A DNA stretch of 34,830 bases from Myxococcales bacterium. Lineage in GTDB: Bacteria; Myxococcota_A; Polyangia; Polyangiales; Ga0077539. The stretch spans positions 1 through 34,830 of the forward strand of contig JAUSAZ010000167.1 in assembly GCA_030652255.1 (NCBI GenBank), read 5' to 3'. The first letter of the stretch is position 1. Each line of letters begins with the position of its first letter. Below the pieces are notes generated by a model. The model saw only the letters and a program-made list of their open reading frames with translations. It did not search any database and was not told where the DNA came from. The position numbers and the translations under genes are program-made. Positions 8,090 through 14,993 of this stretch are shown here, in pieces.

Positions 8090-8103
8090 GGTGTTCTCCG
8101 TCG
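8090..8103 (-). promoter_or_regulatory. SD-containing leader shared with the gene at 33089
   Basis: On the minus strand the 14-mer cgacggagaacacc lies one base before the ATG of the hemerythrin-like gene. The same 14-mer, at the same spacing, lies at 33091-33104 before an unrelated gene. Between this site and the next gene (8104-8341) no gene was seen. Confidence 0.6.
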
Positions 8104-8341
8104 GGTGGGTTGGCGAAGGCTCCCACAGCTTTGCAATCCCCCGGCCACGGTAGCGAATCGCAGGGCGAAGACGCTCGCGCCGTGCATGCCGATGGAGGCA
8201 CCTGGGGAAAGACGACGCAGGTGGGGACTCTTGTCGCAGCGAGCGGCCCGGTGATGGGCCCCACCATGACGAACGCGCTCACGGTCGTCCTCCGGGCCAC
8301 GCTCGACGCCTGCATGGCCACCGCCGGCGAGCCTGGCGGCT

Positions 8342-8872
8342 TCAGCGCGGCGCGGCGCGCACCTCGAGCGAGGCCCGCCGCGCCGTCACCCCGCGCGCCC
8401 AGGTCACCTCCGCGGTGATCGCGTACCGCCCCGGGTCTGCGTCCGCGAAGGCGCACGAGAGCGGGATCCCGCTCACCGCGACCTCGGACTCGGTGTCGCT
8501 CGCCGACACGAAGCGCCCCTCGTAGGCGGCGCAGCGGGCCGTGCGCCGTGCGCCGCCCTCGCGCGTGGCGGTGAGCACGAGCCGGGACTCGCCGAGCGTG
8601 TCGTACACGGCGTTGCGCTTCGCGCGCGAGCTGCTCTCGCTGCTCGGCGAGGGGAGGGTCGCGTCGAGGCGGAAGGAGAGCGTGCTCCGCGCGGCGAGGT
8701 TCACGGTGAGGGCCGCGGGGGCGGGGGCGGCGAGGTCGATCGCGCCGACGCGCTCGCCCCTGGGCGTGAGGAAGTACGCGGCGCCGGTGCCGATGCCGCC
8801 GAGGACGACGGCGAACGCGCCCGCGATGAGGAGCCCAGGCGAGGAACCCGATCGAGAGGGGGTGGAGGTCAT
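8342..8872 (-). CDS. Single-pass membrane protein, unknown function
   Basis: This is a 176-residue protein. A short Ser/Pro-rich cytoplasmic end is followed by a TM helix at about 13-36 (LLIAGAFAVVLGGIGTGAAYFL) with no clear cleavage site, so it is probably anchored with the rest outside. The remainder looks beta-rich, with two Cys (ARCAAYEG and LSCAFADA) that could form a disulfide. No family is recognised. The ATG start has a TACCGT box 6 nt upstream. It is divergent from the gene at 8947. Confidence 0.65.
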   Translation of the reverse strand: MTSTPSRSGSSPGLLIAGAFAVVLGGIGTGAAYFLTPRGERVGAIDLAAPAPAALTVNLAARSTLSFRLDATLPSPSSESSSRAKRNAVYDTLGESRLVLTATREGGARRTARCAAYEGRFVSASDTESEVAVSGIPLSCAFADADPGRYAITAEVTWARGVTARRASLEVRAAPR

Positions 8873-8878
8873 GACGCG

Positions 8879-8884
8879 ACGGTA
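8879..8884 (-). promoter_or_regulatory. -10-like TACCGT, leaderless type
   Basis: On the minus strand TACCGT ends 6 nt before the ATG at 8872. Confidence 0.5.
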
Positions 8885-8933
8885 GGGTACGGCATGGAGG
8901 ATCGCGTCGGGCCGGGGTCGCGGCCCCGCGGTC

Positions 8934-8939
8934 TATGAT
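8934..8939 (+). promoter_or_regulatory. -10-like TATGAT that overlaps two candidate ATG codons
   Basis: TATGAT is close to the consensus -10. If used, transcription would begin about at the GTG at 8947, and the ATG codons at 8935 and 8938 would lie inside the promoter. Confidence 0.4.
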
Positions 8940-8946
8940 GGCGCTG

Positions 8947-9729
8947 GTGGACTACCTCGACGGCCTCCCTCCCGACGCCTCGGCGTGGCCCGCCGAGCTC
9001 GCCTCGCTCGGCGAGTCGGCGCGGCGCGAGGTCACGGCGTGGCTCGTGCGCGAGTGGATCTTCGGGCGCCTGGAGCCGCGCCTCTCCCGGGGGGCGACGC
9101 ACCCCGACGCCCTGCGCCCGCTGCGACGCGCGCTCGCCGCGGCGCTCCCGGGTCCGCTGTGGCCCTCGCCGGGGGACGCCCGCTTCCCCGAGTCGGACGA
9201 CGAGGTGCGCCGCTGGTGCTGGATCGAGGGCTGGGTGTGCCTCGACCAGGACGAGGACCTCATGCTCATGGGCGACGACAACCACGTCCCGCTGCTGGAG
9301 GAGGCCGCGGGGGAGTGTCCGAAGCGCGACTACGCCCTCTCCATCGTGGCGCACGACGTCCGCGATCAGCTCCACGCCTCGCTCTTCGCGGGGCCCGACG
9401 CGGTGCGCGCCTGCATCGCCCGGAGCGCGAGCCTGCTGCCCCACTGCCGCGCCGCCTGGGCCGACGCGCTGGTGCGCTACCTGGAGCGCGTCGCCTCGTG
9501 GACGACCGCAGGGCCGGTGGAGCGCGACGAGGCGGTCGACCGCTGCCGCGGCGTCAACCGTTGTTACGAGGCCGCGTCGGCGGAGGTCGCGCTCGTCGAC
9601 GGCGCGTGGGTCTGGTCGCCGCCGCAGTCCAGCCAGCAGGGTGCGAAGGTCTTCATCGACCGACGCACGGGGGCGATGTGGGGAGAGTGCGCGAAGCCGG
9701 CCGAGCGGCCGAAGCGGCGCAAGCGGTGA
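8947..9729 (+). CDS. Conserved-looking hypothetical protein
   Basis: This is a 260-residue soluble protein with no signal peptide or TM helix. It is rich in Trp, Asp and Glu, with WCWIEGWVCLDQDEDLML in the middle, and ends in a Lys/Arg-rich tail. Near the C-terminus VFIDRRTGAMWGE looks like a short beta-hairpin. No family is recognised. The start is uncertain: GTG at 8947 fits the leaderless pattern (7 nt after TATGAT), while in-frame ATG codons at 8935 and 8938 would add up to four residues and have no SD. The 3' end lies 6 nt from the convergent lysozyme gene. Confidence 0.65.
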   Translation: MDYLDGLPPDASAWPAELASLGESARREVTAWLVREWIFGRLEPRLSRGATHPDALRPLRRALAAALPGPLWPSPGDARFPESDDEVRRWCWIEGWVCLDQDEDLMLMGDDNHVPLLEEAAGECPKRDYALSIVAHDVRDQLHASLFAGPDAVRACIARSASLLPHCRAAWADALVRYLERVASWTTAGPVERDEAVDRCRGVNRCYEAASAEVALVDGAWVWSPPQSSQQGAKVFIDRRTGAMWGECAKPAERPKRRKR

Positions 9730-9735
9730 CGCGGG

Positions 9736-10233
9736 TCAGGGCAAAGGCGATCCCGCCAGGAACATCGCGCCCTCCGCGGCGCGCCGGGCGGTGAGCCCGT
9801 TGCTCGGCACGAGCTCCCCCTCCCGGCGGACCTTGTTGAACATCGCGAGCGCGGCGGGCACCGCGGCCCAGTCCCGCGCGTTCACCTTCTTGAGCGCGGT
9901 GCTGCTGGCGAAGTTGCCCGAGCCGACGTTGAAGACGAAGGACACGAGCGCGTCGAACTGCCGGGGCGTGAGCGCCACCACGACGTGCCGGTTGACCGCG
10001 CCCACCGCCGTCGCCGCGTCGGCCCGCAGCAGCGCCGTGGCCGTCGCCTCGTCGACGCCGTCCTTGAAGGCCTGCCGGGCGACCTCCGCGGCGGTGAGCT
10101 TGTGCCCGTACCCGACCGTCGGGAAGCCGGCGACGTCGGCGTAGACCCGGGGAGAGAACGAGCCCGTCCCCGGCTCACCCTCCCATCGCTTGATCAGTTC
10201 GAGACCCGCCGCGCTGAGCTCCATCGAGGGCAT
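9736..10233 (-). CDS. GH24 (T4-type) lysozyme / endolysin
   Basis: This is a 165-residue protein, the usual length for an isolated GH24 domain. It cleaves the beta-1,4 link between MurNAc and GlcNAc in peptidoglycan. The Glu-Asp-Thr triad is present: Glu18 in KRWEGE, Asp33 and Thr39 in YADVAGFPTVGYGH. The later helices, with VALTPRQFDALVSFVFNVG and the Asn/Ser turn, match the family. No signal peptide is seen, so export would need a holin, lysis or another route. A second in-frame Met (residue 4) is an alternative start. No other phage-like gene is near. Confidence 0.9.
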   Translation of the reverse strand: MPSMELSAAGLELIKRWEGEPGTGSFSPRVYADVAGFPTVGYGHKLTAAEVARQAFKDGVDEATATALLRADAATAVGAVNRHVVVALTPRQFDALVSFVFNVGSGNFASSTALKKVNARDWAAVPAALAMFNKVRREGELVPSNGLTARRAAEGAMFLAGSPLP

Positions 10234-10272
10234 GGCGCCGATCTTCGGCAACGCGGGCGGTGGACGCCAAGA

Positions 10273-10305
10273 ATGCTGCGATCGCCGCGCGGCCCGTCGC
10301 AGCAT
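10273..10305. promoter_or_regulatory. Dyad between divergent lysozyme and Uma2 genes
   Basis: The 9-bp arms atgctgcga (10273-10281) and tcgcagcat (10297-10305) are perfect inverted repeats. A 10-bp perfect palindrome (gccgcgcggc, 10284-10293) lies between them. The dyad sits in the 146-bp divergent intergenic region and could be an operator or a hairpin. Confidence 0.35.
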
Positions 10306-10367
10306 CAAGCGCCCGGACGGACACGCGGCTGCTCGTGGGAGCCGTCCCGTCGCCTCGCGGTGTGGGC

Positions 10368-10373
10368 TACCCT
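10368..10373 (+). promoter_or_regulatory. -10-like TACCCT, leaderless type
   Basis: TACCCT ends 6 nt before the ATG at 10380. Confidence 0.45.
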
Positions 10374-10379
10374 GGGGCC

Positions 10380-10991
10380 ATGGCAGGCGACGCCGCGCGC
10401 ACCCTCGACCCGGAGTTTCCCCACGTCGACCCCGACGTGGTGGCGGGCTATCGCAGCGCCCCGGAGACGATGGTCGCGGAGATCATCGGCGGGGAGCTGT
10501 CGCTCATGCCGCGCCCGCACCGCCAGCATGTGCGCGCCGCGGGAGAGCTGCACGGCGAGCTGCGCGGACCCTTCGATCGCGGCCGTGATGGGCCGGGCGG
10601 GTGGATGCTCATGGTGGAGCCGGAGCTGCGGCTCGGGCCCCGCCCTGATGTCCTGGTGCCCGACATCGCCGGGTGGCGTCGCACGCGACTGCCGGTCGGC
10701 TTCCTGGCGCGGGAGACCCCGGCCTTCATCGACCTCGCGCCCGACTGGGTGTGCGAGGTGCTCTCCCCTTCGACGGAGCAGGCCGACCGGGGCCGCAAGC
10801 TGGACGTCTACCGCCGCGAGGGTGTCGGGCACGTCTGGCTGGTGTCGCCTGTCCTACGAACCGTCGAGGTGTTCCGCCGTCACGACCTGGGGTGGCTGCT
10901 GGTAGCGACCTTCGCAGGAGACGAGAGGGTGCGCGCGGAGCCCTTCGACGCGGTGGAGCTCGACCTCGGGGTGGTGTGGGCCGCGGAGTGA
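10380..10991 (+). CDS. Uma2-family (DUF820) PD-(D/E)XK putative nuclease
   Basis: This is a 203-residue protein matching the Uma2 fold common in cyanobacteria and myxobacteria. Visible landmarks are EIIGGELSLMPRPHRQH near the N-terminus, GGWMLMVEPELRLGPRPDVLVPD (the metal-binding Asp region), WVCEVLSPSTEQADRGRKLDVYRREGVGHVWLV (the E-x-L-S-P-S-T and K of the core), and a C-terminal beta hairpin. The role of Uma2 proteins is not settled; they spread as multicopy genes and resemble restriction-type nucleases. The start is set by the upstream TACCCT. A fragment of a second Uma2 gene is found at 22883-22951. Confidence 0.88.
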   Translation: MAGDAARTLDPEFPHVDPDVVAGYRSAPETMVAEIIGGELSLMPRPHRQHVRAAGELHGELRGPFDRGRDGPGGWMLMVEPELRLGPRPDVLVPDIAGWRRTRLPVGFLARETPAFIDLAPDWVCEVLSPSTEQADRGRKLDVYRREGVGHVWLVSPVLRTVEVFRRHDLGWLLVATFAGDERVRAEPFDAVELDLGVVWAAE

Positions 10992-11094
10992 AGGTGCGCG
11001 GTGCTGCGCCGCGCTCGCACGCGACCTTGACCTGACACGGCGCGCTCGTGTGGAGCGCTCGTCCGTGGCACGCGCGCTGCACTTTCCGCCGGAG

Positions 11095-12174
11095 ATGCCG
11101 CAGAAAGGCCCTTCGATCACCCGCAGCCGCGGGCCCGCCGTGATCGTCGCTGCGGCAGGCGGGCTGGCGACCTGGCCCGCAGTGGCACAACCCTCCGCAG
11201 CGGCGCCCATCGAGCTGTCGTGGTCGGCGCCGGGGGAGTGTCCGGATGAGGGCTTCATGCGGGCGGAGGTCGCGCGCCTGACGCGCTCTCCCGTGGGCGG
11301 CGGAGCGCCGCTGCGGGTGCGGGCCTCGGTGTCGTCCGACGAGCCCGGCCGGTGGCGGCTCGAGCTGCGCACGACGCGCGGAGGCCTCGACGCGTCGCGC
11401 TCGCTCGAGGGCCCCGCGTGCGCCCCGCTCGCCGACGCCGCGGCGCTGATCATCTCGATGATGGTCGACCCCGACGTGGAGCCCGCCGCGACCCCGGAGC
11501 CCGCCGCCCCCACGCCCGCCGTCGCGGACCCCGGGCCCGACGGCCGCGACGACCCGCAGCGGCCCCGGGCAGAGACACCCGCCCCACCCCCCGCGGAGGC
11601 GCCGCGCCGACGTCGCGCGCGGGGTGTACGCCCGGCCGCCGCGCCCTCGACGGCGAGGACGCCGCTGCGCTTCGTCGTCGGCGCGGGCGCGGGCGTGGAC
11701 GTGGCCCTGCTGCCCGGGGCGTCGGTGAGCGTTCGGGCCGCCGCGGGGATCGTGGTCGGCCCGTGGCGCGTCGAGCTTTCCGGGCAGTACTGGCCGGGAA
11801 ACGGCGTGGCTCATCCGACGCGCCCGGACGTCGGCGGGCGCTTCTCGCTCGCGGCGGGTGGGGCGACGGTGTGCCGCGACCTCGCGGCGGGGCGCGTCGT
11901 CGGGGTCGGCCTGTGCGCGGGCGTGGAGGCCGGGGCGGTCACGGGCACGTCGTACGGGGTCACGGCGCCAGCGACCGCCAGCGCGCCGTGGGCGGCCGCG
12001 ACCGTGGGCGTGGCGGGGGCCCTGCGGGTCGCGTCGCGGGTGGCGCTCCGGGTGCAGGCCGCCGCGGTCGTGCCCGTCCTGCGGCCGGACTACCAGCTCG
12101 AAAACCTCGGGACGGTCCACCGCCTGCCTGCGGTGGGGTTCCGGGGGCTGTTCGGCGTCGAGGTGCATTTCTGA
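11095..12174 (+). CDS. Secreted, probably outer-membrane beta-barrel-like protein upstream of a sigma factor
   Basis: This is a 359-residue protein. Residues 1-35 form a signal peptide with a Pro/Ala-rich end, AVAQPSAA as likely cleavage site. Residues 40-130 look like a small beta domain with a C-E-C-type pair (GECPDEG and GPACAPL). A Pro/Ala/Arg-rich linker (about 140-195) leads to a C-terminal 160 residues of alternating hydrophobic/polar strands ending in Phe (VEVHF), typical of an outer-membrane barrel. It is first in a same-strand run with a sigma factor, a membrane partner and a Cys-rich lipoprotein (14 nt to the next gene). The start is uncertain: ATG 11095 has GGAG too close to act as SD, while GTG 11050 would add 15 residues. 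Confidence 0.65.
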   Translation: MPQKGPSITRSRGPAVIVAAAGGLATWPAVAQPSAAAPIELSWSAPGECPDEGFMRAEVARLTRSPVGGGAPLRVRASVSSDEPGRWRLELRTTRGGLDASRSLEGPACAPLADAAALIISMMVDPDVEPAATPEPAAPTPAVADPGPDGRDDPQRPRAETPAPPPAEAPRRRRARGVRPAAAPSTARTPLRFVVGAGAGVDVALLPGASVSVRAAAGIVVGPWRVELSGQYWPGNGVAHPTRPDVGGRFSLAAGGATVCRDLAAGRVVGVGLCAGVEAGAVTGTSYGVTAPATASAPWAAATVGVAGALRVASRVALRVQAAAVVPVLRPDYQLENLGTVHRLPAVGFRGLFGVEVHF

Positions 12175-12188
12175 TCACGGAGCGGTCG

Positions 12189-12791
12189 ATGACGTTGCAC
12201 TCAACAGACGAAGCCCCCGCGGGCGTCGGCGGTCGGCCCTGCGCCCCGGCCGCCCGCGACGCACCCCCCATGAACCTCGCGGAGATCTACGCCGAGCACT
12301 TCGACTTCGTGTGGCGCAGCGTCCGCCGGCTGGGCGTTCCCGAGTCGTCGGTCGACGACGCCGTCCAGGACGTCTTCGTGGTGGTGCACCGCCGGCTCGG
12401 CGAGTTCGAGGGGCGCGCGTCGATCAAGACCTGGCTCTTCGCGATCGTGCGGCGCGTGGTGCGCGACCACCGGCCCTCGCCCCGCCGGACGCCGGCCGAG
12501 CCGGGCACCCTCGAGGCGCTGCCCGACACCGCGAGCGGCCCGCTGGAGTGCGCCGCGCAGGCCGAGGCGGCGCGGCTCCTCTACCGACTTCTCGACGAGC
12601 TCGACGCCGACAAGCGAGAGGTCTTCGTGCTGATGGATCTCGAGCAGATGACCGCCCCGGAGGCCGCCCAGGCCGTGGGCGCCAACGTCAACACCGTCTA
12701 CGCCCGGCTCCGCGCCGCGCGGCGCGACCTCGACGCGGCGATGACTCGCCTGCGGGCGCGGGCGCGTGGAGGCCTGGCATGCGCGACCTGA
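12189..12791 (+). CDS. ECF-type RNA polymerase sigma-70 family factor
   Basis: This is a 200-residue protein. Sigma region 2 begins at AEIYAEHFDFVWRSVRRLGV and runs through DAVQDVFVVVHRRL and the promoter-melting segment (RASIKTWLFAIVRRVVRDH). After a Pro-rich linker, region 4 has the helix-turn-helix YRLLDELDADKREVFVLMDL and APEAAQAVGANVNTVYARLR, which would read the -35 element. The start at 12189 is supported by GGAG six nt upstream; an ATG at 12270 would remove 27 N-terminal residues. It overlaps the next gene by 13 nt, which suggests translational coupling and that the next product controls it. The promoter it reads cannot be told from the sequence. Confidence 0.9.
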   Translation: MTLHSTDEAPAGVGGRPCAPAARDAPPMNLAEIYAEHFDFVWRSVRRLGVPESSVDDAVQDVFVVVHRRLGEFEGRASIKTWLFAIVRRVVRDHRPSPRRTPAEPGTLEALPDTASGPLECAAQAEAARLLYRLLDELDADKREVFVLMDLEQMTAPEAAQAVGANVNTVYARLRAARRDLDAAMTRLRARARGGLACAT

Positions 12792-13600
12792 ACCCCGACC
12801 TGCAGTCCCTCGTCGACGCCGCGCGCGCCGCCGACGTCCCCCGCCCCGACGACCGTGAGCGCATCCGCCGCGGGCTCGCTGCCCAGCTCGGCGCGGCGGC
12901 CCTCCTCGCGTCGACCACGGCCACCGGCTCCGCCAGCGCGGCCGGCGCGACCTCTGCCGTGGCGGTCGCGACCGTGGCCACCACTGCGACGAGCCTCTCG
13001 ACCAAGCTCGCCGTCGTGGCGCTCATCGTCGCGGGCGGCGCCGGCACCGCCGTCCTCACGCGCGCCGCGAACGCCCCGCGCGCCGCGGCGGTGACCGCCC
13101 ATCCGGCCCCCGCCGATCGCCCGCAGGTCGCCCCGCTCCCGGAGGCCCCCATCGTCCGCGCGAGCGTGGCCCCGGCCAGCGTGGGTACGGTCCCCGAGGC
13201 GCTACACCCCGTCGCTGCGCCCGCGCGCGTGGCCCCCCGCGCCCCTCGCGCCCACGTCGGGCCCGGCCCGGGTCGTCCGGCGCCCGCGTGGCCGCTCATC
13301 GAGGAGGTCGCGCTCCTGCGGGAGGCGCAGCGTGCGCTGCAGAGCGGCGGCACGGTGCGTGCGCTCGACCTCATCGAGCGGCACGCCTCGCGCTACCCCG
13401 ACGGGGCCATGCGCGAGGAGCGCCTCGCGCTGCGGGTCGTGGCCCTCTGTGATGCAGGGCGTCGGTCGGAGGCGCGCGCCGCGGCCGATCGCTTCGTGCG
13501 CGAGGCGCCGCGCTCGGTGTTTGTCGCCCGGGTGCGAAGCAGCTGCGCGGAGGCGGACACCGACGATTCCGTCACGGGCGCAGACCCCTCGCTGCACTGA
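12779..13600 (+). CDS. Single-pass membrane protein with TPR-like end, probable sigma partner
   Basis: This is a 273-residue protein. The N-terminal 45 residues are charged and could face the sigma factor. An Ala/Thr-rich stretch and a TM helix follow (TKLAVVALIVAGGAGTAVL at about 75-95), then a Pro/Ala linker and a helical region at about 170-250 with two TPR-like hairpins (LLREAQRALQSGGTVRALDL and VALCDAGRRSEARAAADRF). No HxxxCxxC zinc anti-sigma motif is present. Overlapping the sigma gene by 13 nt, it is probably its membrane regulator, by position rather than by motif. Confidence 0.7.
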   Translation: MRDLNPDLQSLVDAARAADVPRPDDRERIRRGLAAQLGAAALLASTTATGSASAAGATSAVAVATVATTATSLSTKLAVVALIVAGGAGTAVLTRAANAPRAAAVTAHPAPADRPQVAPLPEAPIVRASVAPASVGTVPEALHPVAAPARVAPRAPRAHVGPGPGRPAPAWPLIEEVALLREAQRALQSGGTVRALDLIERHASRYPDGAMREERLALRVVALCDAGRRSEARAAADRFVREAPRSVFVARVRSSCAEADTDDSVTGADPSLH

Positions 13601-13639
13601 GCGGGAAGGATGCTTCACATTCATCAAAGGAGATCGGCC

Positions 13640-14845
13640 ATGACGCAACGAAGCGCTTCAATGGGGACGGTTGGCGCGCTCGCGCTCCTCGCGTCGCTCG
13701 TCGGGGGGTGCCTCTTCGAGGTGCCCTTCGGCAACGACCGACAGGACGGCGGCAACAACAACGGCGGCAACGACGGCGGGGCTACCGTGGCGTGCCGCCC
13801 GACGGGCTGCTCGGGGCAGATCTGCGCCGACGGCGACCGGGCCTCTACGTGCGAGTGGCGTGAGGAGTACGCCTGCTACCGGAGCGCGACCTGCGAGCGC
13901 CAGCCCGACGGCCAGTGCGGCTGGACGCCGACCCCCGCGCTGCGCGCCTGCCTCACGGGTGGTGGCACCGACGGGGGTGTCGCGCCGGGCGTGTGCCGCA
14001 CCATGGACGGCCGGACGCTGCGGGCGGGAGAGTCGTACAACGACGGCTGCAACGACTGCACGTGCCAGGCGGACGGCCTGCTCGCGTGCACGCTCCGGGC
14101 GTGCGTGGACGCCGGGTCGCCGGGCGTGTGCCGCACCATGGACGGCCGGACGCTGCGCGCCGGAGAGAGCTACAACGACGGCTGCAACGATTGCACGTGC
14201 CTGGAGAGCGGCGGCTTCGCCTGCACCCGGCGGGCGTGCGTGGACGCCGGGGCGCCGGCGGTGTGCCGTACGGCCGATGGTCGGACGCTGCGCGTGGGCG
14301 AGTCGTACAACGACGGCTGCAACGACTGCACGTGCCTGGAGAGTGGCGGCTTCGCCTGCACCCGGCGGGCGTGTGTGGACGCGGGCGCGCCCGTCGTCTG
14401 CCGCACCCCTGATGGCCGGACGTTGCGCCCCGGCGAGTCGTACAACGACGGCTGCAACGACTGCGGGTGCCAGCCGAACGGCCTGTTCGCGTGCACGCTC
14501 CGGGCGTGCGTGGATGCCGGGTCGCCGGGCGTGTGCCGCACGGCCGACGGCCGGACGCTGCGCGTGGGCGAGAGCTACAACGACGGCTGCAACGACTGCA
14601 CGTGCCTGGCGAGCGGCGGCTTCGCATGCACCCGGCGCGCGTGTGTCGACGCGGGCGCCCCGCTTGCAGCGTGTCGGCGCACGGGCTGCTCGGGGCAGAT
14701 CTGCGCCGACGGCGACCGGGCCTCTACGTGCGAGTGGCGTGAGGAGTACGCCTGCTACCGGAGCGCGACCTGCGAGCGCCAGCCCGACGGCCAGTGCGGC
14801 TGGACCCCGACCCCCGAGCTCGAAGCCTGCCTCTCGGCGCGCTGA
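13640..14845 (+). CDS. Cys-rich lipoprotein: eight-Cys modules flanking five pacifastin-like repeats
   Basis: This is a 401-residue protein. The signal peptide ends in the lipobox LVGGC. After a Gly/Asn-rich spacer comes an eight-cysteine-cluster module (C-x4-C-x4-C, then STCEW, YACYR, TCERQ, QCGWT and ACL). Five tandem 45-residue repeats follow, each with six Cys in the pacifastin-like order C-x17-C-N-x-C-x-C-x3-G-x3-C-T-x3-C, and then a second copy of the eight-Cys module. Pacifastin-type units act as serine protease inhibitors in insects; here the first Cys spacing is longer, so inhibition is only a possibility. The ATG at 13640 has a strong SD (AAAGGAGAT). It lies 39 nt after the sigma partner gene, so it is probably in the same operon. 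Confidence 0.85.
   Translation: MTQRSASMGTVGALALLASLVGGCLFEVPFGNDRQDGGNNNGGNDGGATVACRPTGCSGQICADGDRASTCEWREEYACYRSATCERQPDGQCGWTPTPALRACLTGGGTDGGVAPGVCRTMDGRTLRAGESYNDGCNDCTCQADGLLACTLRACVDAGSPGVCRTMDGRTLRAGESYNDGCNDCTCLESGGFACTRRACVDAGAPAVCRTADGRTLRVGESYNDGCNDCTCLESGGFACTRRACVDAGAPVVCRTPDGRTLRPGESYNDGCNDCGCQPNGLFACTLRACVDAGSPGVCRTADGRTLRVGESYNDGCNDCTCLASGGFACTRRACVDAGAPLAACRRTGCSGQICADGDRASTCEWREEYACYRSATCERQPDGQCGWTPTPELEACLSAR
13802..13926 (+). repeat. 125-bp exact direct repeat, copy 1
   Basis: This stretch encodes most of the N-terminal eight-Cys module and is identical over all 125 bp to 14681-14805. The first mismatch on the right is g versus c at 13927/14806. Confidence 0.95.
13991..14665 (+). 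repeat. Five in-frame 135-bp tandem repeats
   Basis: There are five units of exactly 45 codons, each starting V-C-R-T-x-D-G-R-T-L-R and ending A-C-V-D-A-G. Units alternate in the second half: repeats 1 and 4 have the type ADGLLACTLRAC, while repeats 2, 3 and 5 have the type SGGFACTRRAC. This mosaic suggests unequal exchange or gene conversion. Confidence 0.95.
14681..14805 (+). repeat. 125-bp exact direct repeat, copy 2
   Basis: This is the second copy of 13802-13926 and encodes the C-terminal eight-Cys module. The synonymous sites are also identical, so the copy is recent or kept alike by conversion. Confidence 0.95.
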
Positions 14846-14868
14846 TCGCCCCACCCCTGCGAGCGCCA

Positions 14869-14907
14869 CCAGGGTCTCCCCCCCCCTTGCGACCCTTGCG
14901 ACCCTGG
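14869..14907. terminator. Possible stem-loop between convergent genes
   Basis: ccagggtc (14869-14876) pairs with gaccctgg (14900-14907) across a 23-nt loop containing two copies of ttgcgaccc. A pyrimidine-rich stretch follows on the plus strand. The position between two stops fits termination, but the loop is long. Confidence 0.3.
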
Positions 14908-14993
14908 CGGTTCTTCTCCTCCGACGGGGCCGCAGCGGTGCCCCCAACGAGTGTGGGCAGTCGCTCGGCTCAGGCCCCCAATGTTCCTGCGGT

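Noticed and set aside
9736..10233. GH24 lysozyme considered as a prophage marker
   Set aside because: No capsid, tail, terminase, holin or integrase gene is present within the window.
13991..14665. Tandem repeats considered as a CRISPR array
   Set aside because: The units are contiguous 135-bp coding repeats with no unique spacers and preserved reading frame; no cas genes.
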